Notes under the pieces: generated by a model
What the model saw: the letters and a program-made list of their open reading frames with translations, nothing else
What the model was told of the DNA's origin: nothing
Databases searched by the model: none
Assembly (NCBI GenBank): GCA_023135745.1
Contig: JAGLSM010000060.1
Location: 1 to 8,755, forward strand
Direction: 5' to 3'
DNA length: 8,755 nt
From: Spirochaetota bacterium
GTDB lineage: Bacteria > Spirochaetota > JAGLSM01
Translations under genes and position numbers: made by a program
In this document: in pieces, positions 1 through 6,274 of the stretch
Numbering within the stretch: the stretch's first letter is position 1
How the letters are laid out: every line of letters starts with the position of its first letter

Positions 1-326
1 TTGTCTATCTGCATTTTTTCAAGGATTGTCATTTCATCAGCTTCAACCGAAAAACCCTTGTTTTTTTTGATAAGCCCGTTTTTTTTAAATACAATATTTA
101 GTTCCTGATCCTGTAGTATTATCTTGTATAAATCAGGAATTTCTTTTTCAGCCTGTGAAGTATAGCGTCCGTCAGTAATAAAAAAAGCATCTTCAGGTGA
201 AATAAGCAGCCTTCCATAGCTTCCTGTAAAGCCGCTCATATATTTTACATTAGCCAAATTGCTTACTAATAATGGCCGTGATAATTTCTGCTGTAGTTTT
301 TTTAACCGTTTTGAATAATCCGGCAT
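1..326 (-). CDS. Xaa-Pro peptidase (PepP/PepQ-like), N-terminal part, cut by window edge
   Basis: This gene is partial: it starts with ATG at 326 and is still open at base 1, giving 108 codons. I translated it by hand. The visible part matches the creatinase N-terminal domain of M24 Xaa-Pro aminopeptidases and prolidases. It shows RLKKLQ near residue 7, LVSNLANVKYMSGFTGS at about 20-36, and FFITDGRYTSQAEKE at about 48-62. In this family the N-terminal domain helps shape the active site, while the metal-binding pita-bread domain lies C-terminally, here outside the window. The enzyme is normally cytoplasmic and removes an N-terminal residue preceding proline, or cleaves Xaa-Pro dipeptides. The ATG lies 4 nt after the TAA of the preceding gene and has no clear Shine-Dalgarno sequence, so translational coupling is likely. 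PepP and PepQ cannot be told apart from this part. Confidence 0.88.
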   Translation of the reverse strand, partial: MPDYSKRLKKLQQKLSRPLLVSNLANVKYMSGFTGSYGRLLISPEDAFFITDGRYTSQAEKEIPDLYKIILQDQELNIVFKKNGLIKKNKGFSVEADEMTILEKMQID

Positions 327-330
327 CAAG

Positions 331-1797
331 TTATTTTGTAATCCGTTTATCAATTTTATCAAACAACTTTAAATACTGCTCAATTTGCTGCCAATCATGC
401 TTAAATTGCTGCATTGAATAAAGATTATCATTTTCCCCTTCCATAAGCTGCTTGATTATTCTGTTTAGAGCATTCATATGGTTTTGAGTCAACTTGTCAG
501 CCAAATTTAATTCAGTTACTATTTTATTTATCCTGGTAAGATTAATATCTGTCGGTCCTTTTTTAATAACATTCTTTACAATTGTTTTCTTTTTAAACTT
601 AACAACTGACACTTTTTTCTTTGTGGACGCGCTGTATATTATACCTTTATACGAACCATTAATATTTATCTGATACTCAAAATCCCCCAGTATCCCGGTC
701 TTTGTCAACATAATCCAGGTCATCCTGTTTCTCTCGCCTGGTTTAATTTTTTTGAATTTTCTTATAAGGTATTTCGCCTGATCAGCCTTTTTTACACCTG
801 ACAGGGTAAGCTGAGCAGGTATTATAAGCTTAATTACACAGTTTTCCAACTCAATCTTACTTAGATTCTTTATATCAGCAGATATGGAAAAAGTTCTGCT
901 TTCAAGTACCTCTTGCTCACTATCAATAGTTACACCCCATTTTTGACCAACTATTGTTTTAGCGCCATGTATTCCATAAGAAATTCCGATATTGAGGCTC
1001 TGACTTGGTCTTATTCTTCTTGTTTCAAAGTACAGTGCCACAGCACTGTCCGGAGAACCAAACAAGGATCTCTTAAAACTGGCACCTTTATCTACCGAAT
1101 ACTTCCAGGCATTTTCTGAAAGTTTTCTCCAGTTCGCAAAAATAATTCTGTCAGGAGACATCAAACCGGGAGAAAACAAAGACCATACTGTCTGTATCTT
1201 TGGTTTTTTTGCGTTGTCATAACAATAGAAAAATTTAGCCATCGTACCATTCCTGAGTTCCCGTTCATTTTTAATAATTCCGTATCCTGAAACGGTGAAT
1301 GGAAAATCTGAACTATCTCCGATTGCGGTATCCATCATTATTCGGACACCAACCTTCTTCTCATCTCCTGATTTATTTAATATATCGTATCTTATCTTTA
1401 TCGAATCTTCGCGCTGTGTTGTTTTTCCTTTAACTATTGTAATAGTCTGTGTGATTTGTACCTTATCCACTTCCCATATGGTTATTACTTTTTTGCCGTG
1501 CCTATACGGTTTTTTAACAAAATCTCCGTCATCACTGCCGAACTTATATATATCACTGCCGTCATCCATAGCAATTGTTGTATAAGAAGTCGGAGGAGAA
1601 TCCTTGGTTGTCAAGTATTTATAATCGTCGTTTTTATTACCGGGATCTCCATTAATAGTTTTTATAATAAAACGCCCGGTATCATCATGAACCCAAACCT
1701 CTATATACCGGTTCCCCAGAGTAACAAACCCTGCATGAAGGGCAGATACCATTGTTAAAAAAAGAACTACAAGGATAAATAGTTTTTTATTTACCAA
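331..1797 (-). CDS. Secreted beta-rich protein of unrecognised family
   Basis: I do not recognise this 488-residue protein. From the TTG start chosen here it opens with a clean signal peptide (MVNKKLFILVVLFLTMVSA, cleavage near residues 18-22), so it is exported. Residues about 23-285 are rich in predicted beta strands with many aromatic and Gly/Asp turns. Distinctive stretches are RIMMDTAIGDSSDFPFTVSG (152-171), RIIFANWRKLSENAWKY (217-233) and DSAVALYFETRRIRPSQSLN (250-269). A second part at about 298-400 reads like an Ig-like or NEW3/DUF11-type strand domain. The last 70 or so residues are helical and charged. No catalytic signature or lipobox is visible. A TTG 30 nt further upstream (1827) would add NRKKRRLNSL and overlap the upstream gene by 41 bp. 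I prefer 1797 because AGGAG lies 10 nt before it and the signal peptide is then normal. Co-transcription with the TPR gene suggests a shared envelope role, which is inference. Confidence 0.85.
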   Translation of the reverse strand: MVNKKLFILVVLFLTMVSALHAGFVTLGNRYIEVWVHDDTGRFIIKTINGDPGNKNDDYKYLTTKDSPPTSYTTIAMDDGSDIYKFGSDDGDFVKKPYRHGKKVITIWEVDKVQITQTITIVKGKTTQREDSIKIRYDILNKSGDEKKVGVRIMMDTAIGDSSDFPFTVSGYGIIKNERELRNGTMAKFFYCYDNAKKPKIQTVWSLFSPGLMSPDRIIFANWRKLSENAWKYSVDKGASFKRSLFGSPDSAVALYFETRRIRPSQSLNIGISYGIHGAKTIVGQKWGVTIDSEQEVLESRTFSISADIKNLSKIELENCVIKLIIPAQLTLSGVKKADQAKYLIRKFKKIKPGERNRMTWIMLTKTGILGDFEYQININGSYKGIIYSASTKKKVSVVKFKKKTIVKNVIKKGPTDINLTRINKIVTELNLADKLTQNHMNALNRIIKQLMEGENDNLYSMQQFKHDWQQIEQYLKLFDKIDKRITK

Positions 1798-3094
1798 ACT
1801 GTTTAATCTCCTTTTCTTTCTGTTCAAGCGCCTTTTCCTTGGAAGTCAGACCTCTCTTACGCGCGCTGAGATTTTTTTCTTTAACCTTTAGAACAAGACT
1901 TAGAGATTTCAAACGTTTTTCGAGATTATTCAGATTCAGTTTATTTTTTTTGAAATCTAACATCTGTTTATCCAGAAGTTTCCTCTGTTTTTCAAATTCA
2001 AGTTTTGCCTTATTAAGATCTTTATCAGTTTTAATTGAAGTTTTCTTTCCTAAAGCAGCTTTCTCTTTTTCCCAATCTGCCTTTGCTTTTTTAAACAGGT
2101 CCTGTATTTTCTTCAAATCGTCCTGACTCTTTTTTAAATCATCTGCCGATTTTTTCAAGTCATCATTAGCTTTTTTCAGATCATCCATAGCTTTTTTTAG
2201 TGCTTCTGATGGTTTTATACCTGATTTACTCAATTTATCATAATCAATCCTGGATTGTTTGAGATTAACATTGAGTTTCTTAATTTTCTCATTCGATATT
2301 TTAAGGCTGTCCTTCAGGTTTTTAATTTCAGTTTTCAGATTATTTAATTCTTTTTGAGTATTGTCAATTTCATTATTTTTATCTTTTATTATTGTATCTC
2401 TGTTTTTTATCTGTTTTTTTGCCCTTGCAAGTTCCGCCATTATTGCAGGATCCGCAGTCTTACTATCCGTATCCTTAACCTTAACCTTAACTTTCACTAC
2501 CTGCTTTTTATATATAACACGTCCCGCTTTTTCATTTACAAGCTTCAGCATTGTTCTGGCTGATTTTAATTTATCTCCGCCTTGATACGAATTTATAATT
2601 TTCTTCAGATGTCCTTTAACATCATCAATACTGCCTTCCGCCAGTTTAATTTCAGCAAGACGGTACAGTACGTCATCTGCCATATAGTGGGCAGAGTAGT
2701 TCCCTAAAAAGTCTTTGAATTTATATACAGCTTTGATGTTTTTACCAAGAAGGCTGTAACAATCTATCAAGTGATAATAAGAAACCACATAATACTGTGA
2801 TCTGCGATAATTTCTTCTTATTCTTTCAAAATATTTAATTGCTGAATCATAGCTTCCGACCTGTTTGTAGGCCATCCCTATCCAGTAAAGAGATGCTTCT
2901 CTTAGATACTCTGAAGGTATTATTTCTCTGAATTTTAAAAGTCTCTTTAATTCTTTAATTGAAGAATAGAATCTGCCGGTGTTGTAAAGTCTTCTTGCAA
3001 GACGGTACTGCGACCATGTAACAAGAGGCGCTCTACCAAAAGTAAGACTTGAGAATATAAATATAAAAACAATGCCTGAATAAATTCTTTTCAT
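1787..3094 (-). CDS. Secreted TPR repeat plus long coiled-coil protein
   Basis: The 435-residue protein has a signal peptide (KRIYSGIVFIFIFSSLTFG, residues 2-20). Four or so TPR-like helical hairpins follow at about 30-60, 67-95 (AYKQVGSYDSAIKYFERI is the clearest), 103-132 and 140-172, in the style of BamD and CpoB/YbgF. A basic KVKVKVK linker sits at 201-207. Residues about 215-435 are a nearly uninterrupted charged coiled coil, including six KK-x-x-DDL heptads at 300-341. TPRs of this kind usually bind partner proteins in the periplasm or at the outer membrane. The coiled coil probably oligomerises or spans distance. The ATG is preceded by GGAG with a 5-nt gap, 40 bp after aroQ. Its stop (1787-1789) lies just past the preferred start of the next gene, so the pair is probably translationally coupled. 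The exact function is unknown, and CpoB itself has its coiled coil N-terminally, so this is not a simple orthologue. Confidence 0.88.
   Translation of the reverse strand: MKRIYSGIVFIFIFSSLTFGRAPLVTWSQYRLARRLYNTGRFYSSIKELKRLLKFREIIPSEYLREASLYWIGMAYKQVGSYDSAIKYFERIRRNYRRSQYYVVSYYHLIDCYSLLGKNIKAVYKFKDFLGNYSAHYMADDVLYRLAEIKLAEGSIDDVKGHLKKIINSYQGGDKLKSARTMLKLVNEKAGRVIYKKQVVKVKVKVKDTDSKTADPAIMAELARAKKQIKNRDTIIKDKNNEIDNTQKELNNLKTEIKNLKDSLKISNEKIKKLNVNLKQSRIDYDKLSKSGIKPSEALKKAMDDLKKANDDLKKSADDLKKSQDDLKKIQDLFKKAKADWEKEKAALGKKTSIKTDKDLNKAKLEFEKQRKLLDKQMLDFKKNKLNLNNLEKRLKSLSLVLKVKEKNLSARKRGLTSKEKALEQKEKEIKQFGK
1808..1812 (-). promoter_or_regulatory. Shine-Dalgarno AGGAG deciding the TTG start at 1797
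   Basis: Reading on the minus strand, AGGAG is followed by 10 nt and then TTG GTA AAT AAA. The site lies inside the 3' end of the TPR/coiled-coil gene. It favours the TTG at 1797 over the TTG at 1827, since from 1797 the encoded protein begins directly with a normal signal peptide. The spacing is slightly long. Confidence 0.55.
2072..2197 (-). repeat. Six tandem 21-bp (heptad) repeats inside the coiled-coil gene
   Basis: Six in-frame 21-nt units encode KKAMDDL, KKANDDL, KKSADDL, KKSQDDL, KKIQDLF and KKAKADW (residues 300-341). Units 1 and 2 are also alike at DNA level, both beginning AAAAAAGCTA and agreeing at 17 of 21 bases. Later units diverge. This looks like a coiled-coil segment grown by tandem duplication of one heptad. 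Phase is preserved, so copy-number change would lengthen or shorten the rod without a frameshift. Confidence 0.8.
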
Positions 3095-3112
3095 GATGGC
3101 TCCGATTCCAAA

Positions 3113-3132
3113 CAGTCCACTAAATGGTACTG
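3113..3132 (-). other. Intercistronic hairpin between aroQ and the TPR gene
   Basis: The 40-bp gap contains CAGTCCA, a 5-nt spacer, then TGG, one unpaired base and ACTG. This can form a seven-pair stem with one bulge in the mRNA. No run of U follows, so it is not a standard terminator. It could influence mRNA processing or the relative expression of aroQ and the downstream genes, or be chance. Confidence 0.35.
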
Positions 3133-3134
3133 TG

Positions 3135-3563
3135 CTATTTTTTCAAAAGAAAGTCCAACGCATATTCATATACCCCTGGCCCCAGTCCGGCAATTACTCC
3201 TGCTGAAATATCCGAAAAATATGATCGTTTTCTAAAACTTTCCCTCTTATATATATTCGACAAATGTACTTCAACAATTAATGCTTCTTTTGCAATTAGA
3301 GTATCACGAATAGCTATTGATGTATGTGTAAATGCTCCGGCATTTAATATGATACCTGTTCCCTTTGAGCATTCTGCCTGCAAAAAATCGATTATTTCTC
3401 CTTCATGATTAGACTGAAAGCAAACAAGATCTATCCCCGAACCTTTTATACGTTCTTTCAGGGTGTCCTCAATATCTTTTAAAGTACTTTTTCCATACAA
3501 ATCCGGCTCTCTTTCACCCAGAAGGTTTAAATTAGGCCCGTTTATTAAGAGAATTTTTTTCAT
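3135..3563 (-). CDS. aroQ: Type II 3-dehydroquinate dehydratase
   Basis: This is a confident match to type II dehydroquinase. The cytoplasmic, usually dodecameric enzyme converts 3-dehydroquinate to 3-dehydroshikimate plus water, the third step of the shikimate pathway to aromatic amino acids. At 142 residues it has the normal family length. Hallmarks are all present: NGPNLNLLG (8-16, with active-site N11), R18 and Y23 (the mobile-loop arginine and essential tyrosine), QSNHEGEIID (50-59), NAGAFTH (74-80, N74 and H80), EVHLSN (98-103, with catalytic H100), and R111 in the FRKRSYFSD segment. The ATG at 3563 has AAGG 7 nt upstream. It appears to be the first gene of a minus-strand operon leading through two envelope genes to an Xaa-Pro peptidase gene. 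No missing residue or truncation is seen. Confidence 0.97.
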   Translation of the reverse strand: MKKILLINGPNLNLLGEREPDLYGKSTLKDIEDTLKERIKGSGIDLVCFQSNHEGEIIDFLQAECSKGTGIILNAGAFTHTSIAIRDTLIAKEALIVEVHLSNIYKRESFRKRSYFSDISAGVIAGLGPGVYEYALDFLLKK

Positions 3564-3842
3564 ATATTATCCTTGAATTCAAGTATTAAATATTCATTAC
3601 CGTATAAATTCCTGATTAATACCTATTTAATAATAATACCATTTATTTTTTTTACATATATTATTCAAAAGACAGTTAAATTATTTCTTATCCAATATTA
3701 AATTCGGTATTTTAAATGAATCCATTATATTTTAAATACTTATTCTTGTAGATAATCACATTAATTATACTGCAATAAAAGATAATATTAACCGACAATC
3801 ATCATAGGTTACAAGACTCATTAAAAAACAGGGTAATATTCC
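3564..3842. other. AT-rich divergent intergenic region with weak promoter candidates
   Basis: This 279-bp spacer separates aroQ (leftward) from the GerMN gene (rightward) and should hold promoters for both. It is almost entirely A/T. On the plus strand a good -10 (TATACT, 3766-3771) has only poor -35 candidates, TTGTAG at 3746 with 14-nt spacing being the nearest. On the minus strand several TATTAT-like boxes occur but none pairs clearly with a -35. No small gene, tRNA or riboswitch-like structure is evident. A 12-bp palindrome at its left end is listed separately. Confidence 0.45.
3572..3583. promoter_or_regulatory. Palindrome CTTGAATTCAAG overlapping the aroQ ribosome binding site
   Basis: This perfect 12-bp inverted repeat lies 9 bp before the aroQ ATG and shares AAG with its Shine-Dalgarno AAGG. 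It could be an operator or a site occluding translation, but a 12-bp palindrome in AT-rich DNA can also occur by chance. No second copy was noticed elsewhere in the window. Confidence 0.25.
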
Positions 3843-4622
3843 GTGTCTCCTAAAAAAAGGAAAAAAACTAAAAACAATACAACAGGATGCCTGATATGGG
3901 TAATCCCCCTCGCTCTTGGTGTTATAATTCTTTACGCTAATGCAGGTATACGAAAACATATTGGAACTTTTTTTGACGCTTTGACATCAAAAAAGAATTC
4001 TCAAGTTCAAAAAAACAAAATATTAACAAATCCTAATAACAAAAATTCATATTTGATCAAGGGAATAATAAATAATGACCTTGACCGTATCCAGGAAAAT
4101 AAACTCGAGAAATTAAACAAGGAAATTAAAAAAAATCAAAAACCTTCAAAAATAAAAAAAACAAAACAAATTAAAAAAACAGATCAATACTACCATAAAA
4201 CCATTTTTTTTATAAAATACAACAGCAAAAAAGATATATTCATACTTGTTCCGGTAAAAACAAAGCTTCATAAATCCGATAGTCCCGCGAAACAGGTATT
4301 ACTTAAACTCCTGCGCGGCCCGACAAAAGGAGAACTAAAATCAGGATATCGCACCCTTATTCCTGCAGGTTTGATTTTACGTAATATCTATGTTAAGCGA
4401 AAAACAATATTTCTGGACTTTTCAAACCTTTTTATAAAAAAACAAAAATTCGGACGTGAAGGATTAACCCTTCAAATTTACCAGATTGTAAACACCATGA
4501 CCAGATTCGGAAATATCAATTCAGTGCAATTTTTAATAAATGGAAAAATAATTCCCTCTTCCGGAGGAGAAGGGGTTGTATTAAATCGAAAATTCTATTA
4601 CAATTCCTCACCGCTTAAATAA
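3843..4622 (+). CDS. Membrane-anchored GerMN-domain protein
   Basis: The 259-residue protein starts with GTG at 3843, with AGGG 9 nt upstream. A short basic N-terminus precedes one transmembrane helix (about 16-33). A lysine- and asparagine-rich, probably disordered linker runs from about 48 to 117. A C-terminal GerMN-like domain follows at about 118-238. Its signs are LVPVKTKLH (135-143), AKQVLLKLLRGPTKGE (149-164), TLIPAGLILRNIYVKRKTIF (171-190), LDFSNLF (191-197) and SVQFLINGKII (227-237). GerMN domains are extracytoplasmic alpha/beta modules found in sporulation proteins such as GerM and in lipoproteins of non-sporing bacteria; they are thought to act at the cell wall. Cys16 is at the start of the helix, not after it, so this is not a lipoprotein. 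The next gene begins 33 bp downstream. The specific role is unknown. Confidence 0.85.
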   Translation: MSPKKRKKTKNNTTGCLIWVIPLALGVIILYANAGIRKHIGTFFDALTSKKNSQVQKNKILTNPNNKNSYLIKGIINNDLDRIQENKLEKLNKEIKKNQKPSKIKKTKQIKKTDQYYHKTIFFIKYNSKKDIFILVPVKTKLHKSDSPAKQVLLKLLRGPTKGELKSGYRTLIPAGLILRNIYVKRKTIFLDFSNLFIKKQKFGREGLTLQIYQIVNTMTRFGNINSVQFLINGKIIPSSGGEGVVLNRKFYYNSSPLK

Positions 4623-4626
4623 GCGG
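4611..4626 (+). terminator. Inverted repeat over the GerMN stop codon, possible weak terminator
   Basis: CCGCTTAAATAAGCGG is a perfect inverted repeat (7-bp arms around AA) that includes the TAA stop at 4620-4622. A T-run (4633-4637) follows after a short spacer. It could act as an attenuator between the two plus-strand genes, since the next gene starts only 30 bp later. The stem is short and the T-run is displaced, so full termination is unlikely. Confidence 0.35.
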
Positions 4627-4655
4627 AATTCTGTTTTTAAATAAATTTAAGTAAT

Positions 4656-6257
4656 GTGAAAATGATAAAAATTAAAAATTTTTTAAAAATACTATTAGGT
4701 TCATTCTTTTCCCTTTTATTCCTGTTGTTTCTCACCATATTCGGCTACTACCTTATTACCAGAGAATACAGCAATGATTATATTCCGAAAAACACTGTAA
4801 CCACTATTAAGATGACAAGTATTAAAAACATCTATAGTCTTATATCTGAAAATCGTTTTAAAAATCTTTTTTTTAATAATATGAATGTTTTAAATTTAAT
4901 TAAGAACCTCAAAGATATAGATAGAAGGAAATCCCCGTTTTTTAAAAAACTTCTTCAATTTTTTGACTCGCCTGCCGTTTTGGCAATAGACAAAAAAAAC
5001 AGACCGTTAATTATACTTGATGTCGGCTGGAAAACTCTTCTGTTATCCGGCAGCGTATTTGCTATCAAAAGCGTTTATACTCAAAACAGAAACTTTATCC
5101 TGGATCAAAGAGAAATAAACACAAGCAGTCATAATCTCAATCTGTATAGAATCAGAAATCTCAAAAATGATTCGAGTCTCTATTTATTAATGACAGGCAA
5201 CCTCGTTCTTCTTTCTCAAAATCCCAAGCCAATTATAAATTCAGTAATAATGAGCGCACAGAACAATAAAAAATTATCTTATAAAAAAACAGCACAGCAC
5301 GTCAACTCAAATTTCCTGACTTATTTTTCAAAACCGGGGTCAATTATCAACTGGATAAATTCCTCCGGCCCGGGTTATAAAAAAATATTCAGATTCAAAG
5401 ACCTTTTTTCTTATTTTGGTTTTGGTATTAATTTTCAGCCTCATGGAATATCCTTAAACGGAGTATTGACAATTTCAGAAAAAGGCATATATACAAATAA
5501 AAGCATTACACGCTTATTTGAGTCAAATCATTATCAGGCTGAAGGATTTTCACTGGTACCGGATTCATATTCTTACGGCGCATTTATAATGTTTGACGAT
5601 CTGCATGAGTTTTATAATCAATATAAATTATTAACATTAGATTCACTATATCTTTTAAATCGAATCAATACCAAACGGTCCATAATTACCAATGCCACAG
5701 GCTCATCCATGAAAGAACTTTTGTTTGACTGGACAGGAAATGAGCTTGGATTCTATATCAATAATGGCATTAAGGTGCTCCTGTTAAAAATCATGGATCC
5801 TGACAAAGCAAAAAAGGCGATGACTAAATTAAAGCTTTCCGGGCATATATTTAAAAATAAACCTTTCATTTACAAAAATGCTGTTATAAGAAAAATAAGA
5901 GTCCCGTTTTATTTAAAATTTATTTCTTCTATTTTTAATTATAACCCTTACATATCTTATTATACGATGTTTGATGATTACCTTATTATTTCTGACCGAA
6001 TTAGTGAAATTAAAAAACTGATTGATTCGAGCTTATCACGTAAAACAATTAAATTCAGCAAAGTATTTAAAAACAACTTTTCAAAATACCTTGCATACTC
6101 AAATGCTCTTATTTTTTGGAATTCAAAAGGTTCTGCTCTGCCGTTTTATAAGTACAGAAGTTCAATCTCAAGGATACTTTCAAGCTGCAAAAACGGCTTA
6201 ATCAGGATTAGACTTGAAAACAGTTTTGTAAAATTCAGGGTAAATCTTTTTGATTGA
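4656..6257 (+). CDS. Membrane-anchored two-repeat protein, DUF3352-like, function unknown
   Basis: I cannot name this 533-residue protein. It has an N-terminal membrane anchor (about 10-34) and then a long extracytoplasmic region. The region appears to be an internal duplication, with half A at about 44-280 and half B at about 301-533. Matching landmarks are VTTIKMTSIKNIYSLI (48-63) versus YGAFIMFDDLHEFYNQY (307-323), LYLLMTGNLVLLSQNPKPII (175-194) versus YTMFDDYLIISDRISEIKKL (436-455), and NFLTYF (219-224) versus NFSKYL (474-479). The pattern of hydrophobic strand, 'dd.lvis' turn and amphipathic helix recalls DUF3352-type proteins, but I could not test this. No catalytic motif is seen. The start is uncertain: GTG at 4656, or ATG at 4662, two codons later; neither has a strong Shine-Dalgarno. 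It probably shares a transcript with the GerMN gene and stops 17 bp before a convergent gene. Confidence 0.82.
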   Translation: MKMIKIKNFLKILLGSFFSLLFLLFLTIFGYYLITREYSNDYIPKNTVTTIKMTSIKNIYSLISENRFKNLFFNNMNVLNLIKNLKDIDRRKSPFFKKLLQFFDSPAVLAIDKKNRPLIILDVGWKTLLLSGSVFAIKSVYTQNRNFILDQREINTSSHNLNLYRIRNLKNDSSLYLLMTGNLVLLSQNPKPIINSVIMSAQNNKKLSYKKTAQHVNSNFLTYFSKPGSIINWINSSGPGYKKIFRFKDLFSYFGFGINFQPHGISLNGVLTISEKGIYTNKSITRLFESNHYQAEGFSLVPDSYSYGAFIMFDDLHEFYNQYKLLTLDSLYLLNRINTKRSIITNATGSSMKELLFDWTGNELGFYINNGIKVLLLKIMDPDKAKKAMTKLKLSGHIFKNKPFIYKNAVIRKIRVPFYLKFISSIFNYNPYISYYTMFDDYLIISDRISEIKKLIDSSLSRKTIKFSKVFKNNFSKYLAYSNALIFWNSKGSALPFYKYRSSISRILSSCKNGLIRIRLENSFVKFRVNLFD

Positions 6258-6274
6258 TAATAATTAATAAAGAT

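Noticed and set aside
1839..2126. Plus-strand open frame opposite the coiled-coil gene
   Set aside because: Its Phe/Leu/Ser-rich product is the antisense of Lys- and Glu-rich coding sequence. It has no ribosome binding site or recognisable motif.
2471..2495. CCTTAA tandem run resembling a telomere-like repeat
   Set aside because: It encodes the KVKVKVK linker of the TPR/coiled-coil protein and has only about three imperfect copies, so codon repetition explains it.
3124..3408. Plus-strand frame opposite aroQ
   Set aside because: aroQ on the minus strand carries the complete active-site set, so this frame is antisense noise.
3843..3920. Lipobox at Cys16 of the GerMN protein
   Set aside because: The cysteine precedes the hydrophobic segment rather than following it, so signal peptidase II processing is not expected.
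3765..3959. Small minus-strand frame (64 codons) reaching into the divergent spacer
   Set aside because: It mostly overlaps the GerMN gene on the opposite strand and has no motif, making it a likely shadow.
6258..6274. Possible bidirectional terminator between the convergent genes
   Set aside because: The 17-bp gap and its flanks are A/T only with no GC stem, so no intrinsic terminator can be supported.
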